Part shown: in pieces, positions 9,926 to 19,771 of the stretch
How the letters are laid out: the number at the start of each line of letters is the position of its first letter
How positions within the stretch are numbered: the first letter of the stretch is position 1
Program-made: the position numbers and the translations under genes
Notes under the pieces: model-generated
Databases searched by the model: none
Seen by the model: only the letters and a program-made list of their open reading frames with translations
Told to the model about the DNA's origin: nothing
Assembly: GCA_001969505.1 (NCBI GenBank)
Contig: LSSK01001684.1
Location: 1-24,132, forward strand
Direction: 5' to 3'
From: Zancudomyces culisetae
Lineage: Eukaryota > Kickxellomycota > Harpellomycetes > Harpellales > Legeriomycetaceae
Length of the DNA stretch: 24,132 nt

Positions 9926-12900
9926 ATGTATGCTGAATCCACAAGTCAACACTACAGGGAAAATGACATCACCATCTTAGAAATAGATGGGATGTATAGT
10001 ACATCCTGTGTTGAAAGTATAAAAACAATACTGCAAGCCGCCGAAGGAGTATTTGATATAAGCGTTGATTTAGATACAGGAGAAGCGACTATAGTACATT
10101 GCCTAGAAAGCATAACCAGTGATGACATATTGAGTATAGTTGTGAGAATGGGGTATAGTGCAACTATAAAGCAAACTGAGAGGCCTCTGTATAATCATAC
10201 ATCCATAAAGCTTAGCAACAGTTTACAGGTGTGCAGTGAACTTGATGGCGAGGATTATGCGCTGCAGAATAATGAAAGCACTTTGAGCAACTTTGAACAT
10301 ATTCCACAAGATAATAGCTCATACTTGGAAATAAAACTAAAATTATCTCCTCCAATAAAGGGAATTATAGAAGGAGAGTGTATAAAAAATCTTGTCCTTG
10401 GAAAAAAAGGGATCTTAGGAGTAAACGTATGTATATTCACCTCAGAAGTGTTGGTAAGATATATACCTACATGTGCCGGTCCAAAGGAGGTAATTTCTAA
10501 AATAGAAAGACTGGGATATTCAATAACTGAAAAAAATAAAGATGAGTTGTTGGTAAATGTGAAAGAGTCATTCTTCTGGATTATGAACGAATCTATAAAC
10601 GAACTAGTTAAAAGGAAAAAAAAAGATAAAAACAGGATGCTGAAGTCGGTATATCTATCAATACCAACAATCTTGATAGCTTCCATACTTAGTATAAAAG
10701 AATATACATCGTCTGGCCTATATTCATTTTTTAACAGATATCTATTCGAGGGTATACGACTAAAGGCAATAATTTCGTTGCTTTTCGCTACAACATCACA
10801 AATCTTTTTTGGAATCAGAATTTACCGAAAGATGGTGCTTTCAATTTTAAAGAAAAGGATGGATATAGACTTATTATATGGAGTTGTGTTGATTCTCATG
10901 TTTTTGGAAGGAATAGTAGCTTTGTTGATAAAGCAAGGTGATACAAAACACTTCTTGGATTCTGTAGTTATTATCACCACGTTATTCTTGCTACAGGAAT
11001 ATATTGAATCAGCAAAGAAACTACACACATATAATATGTATCAGAAGAATATAGAAAAATCAAAAATGGGATACTTGGTTGTATTGGAGAACATCGGAAC
11101 TGACACTGTTTCAAATAAACTAGGGCTATACAATGTACAGGAGTTGCAGATAGGCGATTTGATACAACTAGGAGTTAACGAAGTAGTACCTAGTGATGGA
11201 ATTCTAGTGAGTAAAATCGGTGTATTCAGCAATCTTGACTTTATGGGAAATAAATCTCCGCTACTAAAACAAAGAACCGATTCAATAATCGCGGGTTCTG
11301 TAAATATTGGCGAGGTGTGTTATATCCGGTTAACCAAAAAGATAAACGAGTCGATACTGGATACCATATTTCAAAGCATTTACTATATTTCAGAACACAG
11401 CAAGTCCAAGTTTCAACTACTAACCGAAAATATTGATAAAGTGTTTTTTCCATTAGGGGTATGTATGTCAATACTGGTATTTATAATATGGACCAATCTA
11501 AATATTTTTAATTCCACGTCATCCAATTTTTCCCAAAACAAACTGATACTGATTCTCTTTAAAGACTATTACATAAATACACGCAATAATGAACAAACCG
11601 AAAACGTGATACCTGCTGGAGGAATAAGTAAAAGTGGAATAAACAACCTTGTATTTAATGGAATAACTCAGGCCACAACAAGTGCTTTAAGTATAATCAT
11701 TATCTTATGTTCGATATCTTTATCAAGATACGTCAACTATATCATAAACTTGAGTGTTTGTGCTCTTGCAAAAAGCGGGATATTAATAAAAGACAAATAT
11801 TTGGTATTTAGCAAGGCTGCAACCTCAAATGTGGTTGTATTCAAAAGAACGGGTGTCTTGACTGTCGGGAAACCAAGGGTGCTAGATTTTGTCTCTGATT
11901 TTAAAAGCCAAGTCAGAGTACCCAAGGAATTTGAGGAATTTATTATTGGAGAATTAACCTGTTACTTTGAGAACATTGTTAGTAGTGCTGAAAGTATTAA
12001 AAAAAACCACATTGCAAAGGCTATTGTAGAGCATATCCAACTCAAAAAACCACCACCGCAAAAATACGTTACGCAAAATAAGGATCCAGTAATCCAACCC
12101 CGTATCACCAGGGATAACAGTTGTCAAAACTCTGCTGCTTCATCTGAAAATGAAATTAATATCAGCCTAGCATCGAACAATGATAGTATTTCAGAAAAAA
12201 GAAATCCTGGTGTTAGCTGTATAAACTCACTTTGTTCGTTCTCCATAGGCTCAGTAGCTTCGTCAGATATAAAACAAGGCTATGGTAGTTCCTTTTATAG
12301 TGTGGGTGATGAGACAAAAACTAAAGACAACTCCCTACTAGATACCTTTCATGTTGTCAAAGAAAACTATGATATGACTGGAAAGGAGGGTTGTGCAACT
12401 GATAAAATGTTTAAAAATATCATAGACTCATCTGTGAACCCCGAAAACCCGGACGATTGTATTCAGCAAATTTTAGATATTCCAGGAAAAGGGATGGTAG
12501 TAACAATTAGCCCATCTGTGTTTATAAAAAGTCATCTAAGCACCAACTCTGATTTAAAGGCAATCAACCTGTATATAGGGGGAGTAAAATGGCTGATAGA
12601 GAGTGGATTCAAACTTTCCGAACTCATGCGACTAAAAATTTCTAATTGGGAAAATCAGGGGCTAACGTGTATTGCTGTCGGAATTTCAGAAGTGTTGGAG
12701 AAGCGGCCATCCAGAGTTAAAAATGAGTGTATCTCAGAGTACTTTTTAAGATCAATATACACTCCAAATGGTGACCTCAAACAAAGCACTCATAAGACAA
12801 ACATGAAACATGTTTCTTTTTTTGAGAACGCAGATGAGGATAAAGATGGCGACTATGATATCGGTAACAGCTATGTGATATGTGCCTATTGTGTAGGAGA

Positions 12901-13807
12901 CAGTGTTAGGGAAACTACCAAACATGTTGTAGAGTATTTGAAGTCAAGTGGTGTGCAGGTATGGCTTGTTTCTGGTGATTCAAATGCAAGTGTCAGGAAT
13001 TTTGCGAGTAAAGTTGGCATAGAGGAGTGTATAGCTGAGACTCACATCAATAAGGTGCCTCAAATAATTAAGTTACTACAAGAAAATAGGATTCAGAGCA
13101 ATGACACAGGTGTCGAAAAATCCAATGATGGAGGTGAATCTGATATTTTTTCCGCATCCAAGACATATATAAGTTCCTTTCGGAATAATAAAATCAAGTT
13201 ATCGACTGATTACAATTTGGAAAACTACGAGTCGTTGACGCAAAAAACACTGAAAGGTACATCTTTGCCTGCAAACAGGAATCGGTTTTATAACAAAAGG
13301 AAAAATATTTTTGCGCAAGCATTTTATGGGACTTTAGACTCTCTTTTCTATCTTGTGAGATTAGTGAAGAACAAGCTAGCTAAGAAAAGTCACAATTCTT
13401 TTTGCAAAAACAATAGCAATAAAAAATCTAGGGTTATATTTGTATCCAACAACAGTACAATGGACAGTGTCTTTAATGCAGCTGATATTGGGATCTTGAT
13501 GCACACAGAAGTAGAATTAGCACGTTTAGGTAATGCTCCGATTGTTGTCCTGAATGAAACTCTCTCTTCGGTTCTGAGAATTATACTATTTGTAAAAGCT
13601 ACAAATATTTATGTAATTGTGTGCATATTGTTGTGTTCTATTTACTTTGCGCTTGTAGCGATAGTTGCAACTGGTATCTTGGTTCCTGGTTCTGGGATTG
13701 GTGCCGACCCTGTACTCTCACAGGGCTTTTTAATAGCTTTAAGTGGTTTTATGCATTTATTGAATATTGTTTTTATAAAATATTGCAGAGTTAGACTTTT
13801 GAGTTAA
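9926..13807 (+). CDS. P1B-type (Ccc2/ATP7-like) copper ATPase homologue lacking catalytic residues; probable pseudoenzyme
   Basis: This is a single intronless frame of 1293 residues. Two HMA-like domains (about 14-81 and 133-200) are followed by eight predicted membrane helices: MA and MB (about 239-298), M1 and M2 (314-361), M3 (507-527), M4 (584-612), M5 (1222-1250) and M6 (1262-1285). An A domain (about 370-500) and an N/P region (615-1205) complete the P1B layout; GILIK (618-622), KRTGVLT (640-646) and AADIGI (1185-1190) anchor the alignment. Key residues are replaced: TGES is MGNK (440-443), CPC is CSI (595-597), DKTGT is KRTGV with Lys640 for the phosphorylated Asp, SEHP is KKNH (692-695), GNR is GGV (885-887), TGDN is SGDS (1016-1019), and GDGIND is SNNSTM (1174-1179). 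Each HMA keeps only its second Cys. Asp992 and Asp1018 remain. I infer no ATP-driven transport; a sensing or regulatory role is possible. It is longer than yeast Ccc2 (about 1000 residues) through polar insertions. Confidence 0.85.
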   Translation: MYAESTSQHYRENDITILEIDGMYSTSCVESIKTILQAAEGVFDISVDLDTGEATIVHCLESITSDDILSIVVRMGYSATIKQTERPLYNHTSIKLSNSLQVCSELDGEDYALQNNESTLSNFEHIPQDNSSYLEIKLKLSPPIKGIIEGECIKNLVLGKKGILGVNVCIFTSEVLVRYIPTCAGPKEVISKIERLGYSITEKNKDELLVNVKESFFWIMNESINELVKRKKKDKNRMLKSVYLSIPTILIASILSIKEYTSSGLYSFFNRYLFEGIRLKAIISLLFATTSQIFFGIRIYRKMVLSILKKRMDIDLLYGVVLILMFLEGIVALLIKQGDTKHFLDSVVIITTLFLLQEYIESAKKLHTYNMYQKNIEKSKMGYLVVLENIGTDTVSNKLGLYNVQELQIGDLIQLGVNEVVPSDGILVSKIGVFSNLDFMGNKSPLLKQRTDSIIAGSVNIGEVCYIRLTKKINESILDTIFQSIYYISEHSKSKFQLLTENIDKVFFPLGVCMSILVFIIWTNLNIFNSTSSNFSQNKLILILFKDYYINTRNNEQTENVIPAGGISKSGINNLVFNGITQATTSALSIIIILCSISLSRYVNYIINLSVCALAKSGILIKDKYLVFSKAATSNVVVFKRTGVLTVGKPRVLDFVSDFKSQVRVPKEFEEFIIGELTCYFENIVSSAESIKKNHIAKAIVEHIQLKKPPPQKYVTQNKDPVIQPRITRDNSCQNSAASSENEINISLASNNDSISEKRNPGVSCINSLCSFSIGSVASSDIKQGYGSSFYSVGDETKTKDNSLLDTFHVVKENYDMTGKEGCATDKMFKNIIDSSVNPENPDDCIQQILDIPGKGMVVTISPSVFIKSHLSTNSDLKAINLYIGGVKWLIESGFKLSELMRLKISNWENQGLTCIAVGISEVLEKRPSRVKNECISEYFLRSIYTPNGDLKQSTHKTNMKHVSFFENADEDKDGDYDIGNSYVICAYCVGDSVRETTKHVVEYLKSSGVQVWLVSGDSNASVRNFASKVGIEECIAETHINKVPQIIKLLQENRIQSNDTGVEKSNDGGESDIFSASKTYISSFRNNKIKLSTDYNLENYESLTQKTLKGTSLPANRNRFYNKRKNIFAQAFYGTLDSLFYLVRLVKNKLAKKSHNSFCKNNSNKKSRVIFVSNNSTMDSVFNAADIGILMHTEVELARLGNAPIVVLNETLSSVLRIILFVKATNIYVIVCILLCSIYFALVAIVATGILVPGSGIGADPVLSQGFLIALSGFMHLLNIVFIKYCRVRLLS

Positions 13808-14114
13808 TTTCAATTTTTGATAGTGGAGGGGATAAAGATAGAGGTAAAATCCATGTGTGAATATATATAAATATGTGTTTGTGATCAAGAAAAGGTATTG
13901 AATGTAAAATATAATATAATACGTCAACAATAAGTTGATGAGATTTAGATTTGTGCATAAGTTTATTGTATACACTGTTGGTTGTAGATTACTAATTTTA
14001 TGAAAGTTCACTCTTGATATAACAGCTTCAAAAAAATTGTAAATAAAAAACTTGGTGAGTAGATAACAAAAATGGTGAGGAAAAAAAATACTAAAATAGG
14101 TAAAAACGAGCTGG
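13808..14114. other. Convergent 3' spacer between ATPase-like gene and permease
   Basis: This is 307 bp of very AT-rich sequence. TTTATT at 13962-13967 reads AATAAA on the minus strand and may serve the permease. A minus-strand frame running through here is an artefact of A/T richness and overlaps the ATPase-like gene's end. Confidence 0.5.
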
Positions 14115-15557
14115 TCAAAGCGTATATCTAAAGTTGGGATGTGCATCATAGAGAAGCATTTGCTCATCTTCGGATAAATGTGTGATATCTACAGGGCTTT
14201 TATCCCGCCTTGCGTTTTCGCTCTTAAAGTACTGAGCCATAAAGAATATCAACACCATCCCAATGACGCCACAGGCAATGTTATAAACAAAACCAATTGT
14301 ATAGCTAGGACTGTATTTGGTGGTAAACATAAATGGTACAACGGCACCAGCTGCATTTCCGAATGCAAAACAAACGGCGGAGACCACCAAGCGCTTACCA
14401 ATACCACCCTGGTTTATAGACATCCACGACAAAAATATAGGAAACGCTGGATTGGTGAATCCACCAAGTGTGAATGCAATTAATCTTATTGTTTTTCCTT
14501 TTGCAAATGCCATTATTGTACCAAATGTCGTGGCAATGAGCATCATAGATACAATCACAACATACATAGGAATTCGTTTTGGAATAAAAATCGAGCCTAT
14601 TATCGCAACTACACCAAGTGCTGATGGTAGTATGGTTAGGTACGTTGCATTTACGCCACTGTATCCCAAAGATACCATAAGAGTAGGTCCAAAATAGCCG
14701 TATGTGATTAGTCCATTTGCAATACCAAGGCTTCCCATACAATATACTACTGTTTTCCAGTCAAGCATGGAGTTAATAATTGTTTTAAAATTGAGCGTTG
14801 TTTTGGAGGCAAGACCCTGGTCAGCGCTCAGTTTCTTTAAGAGCACTGCTCGCTCTTCATTTGTTAACATTGTACAAGTCTCTGGGTAGTCTTGTATTAA
14901 AAAGATAGCAACAATTCCACAAATAAGGGTTATCCCCCCCTCTACCAAAAATATCATCTGAAATGGGTGTAGATTAGATTTAATTGACACTAGAGCAGCG
15001 GCCAGGGGACTACCAATTATTCCTGAAAGTGGAAGTGATGCAAAAAATATCGACATTCTTGAGCCAATCTCCTCTCTCGTATACCAGTATGGTAGGTATG
15101 CAATAATCCCAGGTGAGAATCCAGCATCAAATGCACCCAAAAGCGTTCTAAGAATTATCATGACCAACGCAGACTTTGCTAGTGCTTGGAGCATACAAGT
15201 AATTGACCAGCATATGGCAAGAGTACAAAACCAAACTCTTGGCTTTAGCTTTTTTAAAAGAACATTAGCAGGTAGTTCGAGCGTTATGTAAAACAAGTAA
15301 AACATGGATGTTATCAGTGCTTGCTCAGTGGGAGTTAGTTTCATAGTTCTGATCATCCCGTTTACGAGTGCTGCACCAACATTTGCTCTGTCCATTAAAG
15401 ACCCAATCTAAAGAACCACGAGTGTGGGGAGGAGTCTGGTATCCAATTTTCTCAAAACCCTTTTTGCAGCAGCCTGCTCCTGTGGTGTCAGCACCACCTT
15501 TGTGTTGAGTGTTACTTTCTCATTATATGCTATACTGCTCTTTTCAACATCTTCCAT
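14115..15557 (-). CDS. MFS permease of the anion:cation symporter family (Dal5/Tna1-like), interrupted by one in-frame TAG
   Basis: From ATG at 15557-15555 the frame runs 480 codons to TGA at 14117-14115, the usual length for fungal ACS permeases (allantoate, nicotinate and similar small-anion uptake), with one TAG at codon 50 (15410-15408). Upstream of it, KRVLRKLDTRLLPTLVVL is the family's pre-TM1/TM1 start; downstream, IGSLMDRANVG is the end of TM1 and the DRxNxG motif. The stop occupies exactly one residue position, so spacing is normal. The remainder is intact: RTLLGAFDAGFSPG and the WYTREE loop of the N-terminal half, FLVEGG, then DYPET and LTNEER in the central loop, and a full set of C-terminal helices. 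The longest uninterrupted frame starts at Met55 (15395) and lacks TM1. It is a recent pseudogene, a read-through or edited gene, or a sequence error. Substrate cannot be told. Confidence 0.85.
15408..15410 (-). other. In-frame TAG within TM1 of the ACS permease
   Basis: On the minus strand the codons are GTT CTT TAG ATT GGG. In relatives this position is usually a large hydrophobic or aromatic residue such as Tyr, so a single substitution (TAT or TAC to TAG) would explain it. The context is not the TAG-CAA-TTA type known for efficient read-through. Confidence 0.85.
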
Positions 15558-16123
15558 GGCTTTTGGATGGCTATACCTTTTTTTCTAAAATTGTATAATT
15601 AGCAGTATCAAAACGGTTTTCGTTGTTTTAATTCTCTCTTTTGGTTTTAAAAATGTATATTTCAAAAACACAAACTCGTGTTACAGAGAGAAAAAAAGGA
15701 GTGTAGTTGTTGGATTTATAGAGTTTTTAAGGCTATGTTACCCGCGTGGAACGTTAAAAAAGTAAAAGTGAAAGTGAAAATGGTTTAAAAGTCTGTTACC
15801 CTTACACCCATTCAATCATATATTCCTGTAGGGTTAGGATGCCTTCATGCTTTCACGAGTAAAGCTGAAACAACAGACACACCTTTTTGTTGTGATGAAT
15901 ATACTAAACAGATGCCACATGAAACACCAAAAAAAAATTTCACATAAATCTAGCTATATCCAACTTTCACTATCCTGTTAGGAGCCTACATGCTTACTGG
16001 GGGGTGGCGCAAATATCAAAAAGAGAACAGATGAAAAAATGTTGATTCATCAACAGAAAATTCCAAAATTTACTACATCTACAAACCTAGGCGCTACTAC
16101 TTTAAGCTTTGCATTGTGGCAGA

Positions 16124-16154
16124 CAAAAAAAAAGGGGAAGGGGGGGGGGAGAAG
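16124..16154. repeat. Homopurine tract with A9, GGGG and G10 runs
   Basis: About 31 consecutive purines on the plus strand include A9, then GGGG-AA-G10. Such tracts can adopt triplex or guanine-stacked forms and are prone to length error in sequencing. No coding or known regulatory meaning is visible. Confidence 0.7.
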
Positions 16155-16658
16155 ACAAAAAGGTAGATGAAAAAAGACTAATTCTAAATATCAAAGACCT
16201 AGTAAATCTGTTTTCCATTTGTTCCAGTATACCAATAATCAGTAGAGCGAGTATTAGATGTCTTTTCAATCGATAGCTCATTTATCACATATATTTATAG
16301 TGCAAAAAGTCGCTAGTTCTTTGGATAAGAAGGAGAAGAGGGGGTCCTTATAAATTTATGTGAAAAATTATTGTGAATATAATACCTAATGTTTTTTACG
16401 ATGCGTATCTTTTCAATTCAGATGGATGTTCAAAACTAAAAGATACCAAGTTTACAACATAAAGATCAATCGTTACTTATCGCAAAATAGCACAAATAGC
16501 TGGTACAGATACTACATTTTAAACACATTATGAAAAAATATGGGTTCAAGACACAGTACATGGCGTTGAAAGGCTGATAGCACGGAAATCAATAGTGTTT
16601 GTGACTTATACAGTATGTATATAGATAGCTACACTATCACTTCATGGTTTACTATCGA

Positions 16659-16688
16659 GTGTCACCACGTGCTACCAAGTGCCACCAT
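16659..16688. repeat. Three tandem 10-bp units, consensus GTGYYACCAN
   Basis: GTGTCACCAC, GTGCTACCAA and GTGCCACCAT follow one another without a gap. The first junction creates CACGTG (16666-16671), an E-box. A 10-bp period places each unit on the same face of the helix, which would suit cooperative protein binding. Function unknown. Confidence 0.7.
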
Positions 16689-19541
16689 TTAAGTAACATT
16701 ACCGGTGTTAATTTGTTCTCTAACCATATATACTATTTTTTTGAGGGTTTAATTTATCCCTTTTTGGAGAGGACCAAAATGCATAATATGAATGAGAATT
16801 AAATCTTAGATAGCTTTGGCCGTTTCCTGTACAATACTGTGATTTTTAATTGAAATAACAAGTAGAATTCGTTGTAAAAAAGGAAAAGCCCATACATAGA
16901 TGTGTAACCGCATTTTGTTAGCAGGTAGTAGGGCTACTGGTGACAGTGATCACACTGGCTAATCTCGGTACACTATGAGCTGTACAAAATACTAACTTCA
17001 TCTCAATACTGTAAGAAAGAACAGTTTCATTTAAAGAACCGCTTTAAAATATTACATGGTATTAAAGTAGAGGATATTTATTACTGCGTGAAAAGACACC
17101 AAGAAGACAGAATACACGTTTTGTGTATGACCACGCGTGGCCTGTAGATTTACTAATGCTAAGCTTTACAAAAAAAGGGTACTAGTTGTGCTGTTTTAGT
17201 AGGCAGTTTAGTCATTTAGGTGCGGATAAATACAGCTTAGTCAAGAGAAGTTTTTTCTGTAATCAGAGATTATTGCTGTCATTTAGAGGGTACCTTATTT
17301 TTATATATGCACATGCTTATAGTTGTATATAAACAAAAGATAATAGATTTTTTCCGTTCTCTGGTTTTCCTATCTTTTCCCCCCTGTTATTAATTAAAAC
17401 AACGCAAATTAAAGGTATTGGGTGTTTTTAACACCATAACCAGTGATATAAACAGAGAAAATCTATCAGTTTGCATGTGGTCTGTTCTCTGATGATAGTA
17501 AGGTCTGGTTGTGTAGTCGTAATGCTCAAAGCATCCCCAAATATATTAGTGACAAATCCAAACTAACCAATCACATGACACAAATGTACAAAACAATGCG
17601 ATTGGATGCAAGATTTGAACAAGATGTGATGTCTATTTAGTTTTTAAGGTATTTGTGAGAGAGAGAGGTGGGTGGGGTGATAAGTAAAGTACCCTTTTTT
17701 TTAGTGGGAAGGTCTATCGTAATGGCTAGAGGCTAAATTAAAAACGTGTACAATTGTTGCAAGCACTTGAGACCAAGCTTAAGTCAGGTAAAAGTCATTC
17801 GTTACAGCCAGCCGGCATAACCCTAGATATTTACACAGATAAATAAATATAGCCAGCCTCCTAGGGTATACTTGTTTGGTAGTGATTTATAGAAAGGTGT
17901 GCGTAAAATATATACTTTAGTAAACGGTAGTAGTAGTAGTAATGATTGAAAGATGACACGATCCTATGAGCTAGAATGATCTTTTGATGAAAACTGGTTT
18001 TTTCAATTATGGGTTCGGCCATAGGGGTTAGGAAAACATCAATTTACTTTTATTAGTAAAGGTTTGGAATATTTGAAGCAAGGTTGGGTGTGTCTGCTTT
18101 TTCTTGACTCTGGTTCATTTGGTTTAGCATGCCTTGATATTGAATTAAAATTGATGACCATGTATATACTTGGGAGTGGTTTTATTTTCTGGTAGAAATT
18201 TGTCAGCTGAAACCGAAATAAATAATACAGCTTTACTCTAATAAAATTATAAAATGAGGATTTTGCGAATCAGCTCAATAAATGAATTAAAATCACACAC
18301 TCGTACTACCTTCCAAGACATGGCTAGTCGTTCTTTGGTTATTGATTAATTACAAAACATTTGGATGATGGATGTTTAAAGGATGTCAAAAGTATACAAA
18401 GCCCCTAGCTTTTGTCTGAATAGAAGAAAAGGGGTATAAAAAATGAGGTGTGATAAATACCCTTAGCTATCATAAAGTGATGCTGAGAACTACGCTACTA
18501 ACACAAAGCAAATAAATAAAGAAATAATATCAGGCAGAAAACGCTGGAACCCTGGTTGCAGTTTTATGTAACGCTAGACTATGCACTATTTTTTGCTACA
18601 AACACAGTACCACCAATCAACATTAGTTATCATTGTCTAAGTGATACAAAACGAACTATTTAAGCACCAAATTGTGAATAAAGAGGTCAAAGAGAACAGG
18701 ATTGACAATCTTGGGAATTTGCTTCATAAGAATTAATAATACTTTGCAAAAGAAAAGGGGAAGAGGGGATGGCTTTGGGTAGAATAATAAGTTATGGAAT
18801 CTTGGGAAACATGGAAGAGTTATGCTTTAATAACGCCTAAGAACGGATTGGTTATAACCCACAATTTTATGTGGATATTATATATTTTCAAAAAATCAAG
18901 TCTCATTAAAAGAAAAACAATTTATCTTTATTTGCCAATACAGCAGTTATTTATGAGGAACCATATCAACTTCCTAATTAGCTTATTTCTTAAATAGTAA
19001 ACTCTCAGAAACAGAAAGGGAATCGAAGACGTCAAAGTTAAAGAAAAAATAAACGGAGTATTGCAATGATACCAGTATTGGGGGCAGGTTTATTTTTTTT
19101 GAGAACTTTTGATTGGCTTTGTAGAAGCTTCTGTAGAAACCATAAACAAATGCTGACCTCACGAAAACACAAATCCGAATCCCTATCAACTGGTCAAGTC
19201 ATTTACAAAAACAATAGTCTGCAAATCTTAAAGCGAACAATAGAAATTTCTGTCAATTTTATCAGGTAAAAAAGAAAAAACAGCAATAAGGTGATAAATG
19301 CATAAATTCCCATAAACTAGTAAATAATAGGCGCGAAATGAAATAACAACAACATAAACTATATAAGAACTGTAAGTAATTTTGTAATGGTCATTGAAAA
19401 AAGAAAAAGATTAGTGGTATACTTGATATTCATTAGCTGAAATAAAAAGGATTTGTAATTAATTTAGATCAAAAGCTAATAATAGGAATACCTTTAATTT
19501 CCGTTGATTTTGTCCACAAAAAAATAATAAACCATACCCTT

Positions 19542-19557
19542 CCTTTATATATAAAGG
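19542..19557 (+). promoter_or_regulatory. TATA box of the GH17 gene inside a 16-bp palindrome
   Basis: CCTTTATATATAAAGG is perfectly palindromic and contains TATATAAA, about 215 bp before the ATG at 19772. This is the best TATA candidate for the GH17 gene. The palindromy may be incidental to the TATA core. Confidence 0.45.
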
Positions 19558-19771
19558 CTTTGAAGCAAAGGAAAAAAAGTTTGTAGACTTATCTTAAGTT
19601 ATATTTACGTCGTATCTCAATAAAAAAATAAGGTTGAAAGAAATAGACTTTTTTTCAAACAAATACATTTTTGTGCATAGAGTGTAGTGTAGTAACGTTA
19701 ATACTGACGACTTTTAGTGACCTGGATATCATTAGGAGTAAATAAAAACAAAACAACATATAATAACGAAA

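Larger units (their letters stand above)
15558..19771. other. 4.2 kb gene-poor region
   Basis: From about 15560 to 18790 I see no open frame of note on either strand. Only two chance-like frames of 67 codons follow (18794-18997, 19066-19269). The region is AT-rich and holds promoter DNA for the permease at its left and for the GH17 gene at its right. Also present are a GTGAAA-type mini-repeat near 15762-15781, a polypurine/G10 tract at 16124-16154, three 10-bp tandem units at 16659-16688, a GTA microsatellite at 17928-17941 and a CCAATCA at about 17566. No tRNA, rRNA, transposon or CRISPR array was recognised. Confidence 0.5.

Noticed and set aside
13757-14167. 136-codon minus-strand frame overlapping the ATPase-like gene end and the permease end
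   Set aside because: Phe/Tyr/Ile/Leu-rich, from A/T-rich DNA, and overlapping two better supported genes.
15408-15410. TAG reassigned to an amino acid in this organism
   Set aside because: PNP1 and PUS4 both end naturally at TAG where their families end, so TAG acts as a stop here.
15399-15422. An intron removing the TAG in the permease (the stop is preceded by CTT, resembling a 3' splice site)
   Set aside because: Any donor close enough to keep the conserved flanking residues would give an intron of about 12 nt, and larger introns would delete family-conserved sequence that aligns well.
16544-16556. GGGTTCAAGAC, a possible tRNA B box
   Set aside because: The 5-bp T stem pairs at only three positions and no acceptor stem can be built.
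18794-19269. Two 67-codon frames upstream of the GH17 gene
   Set aside because: Lys- and hydrophobic-rich composition typical of AT-rich chance frames; no family likeness.
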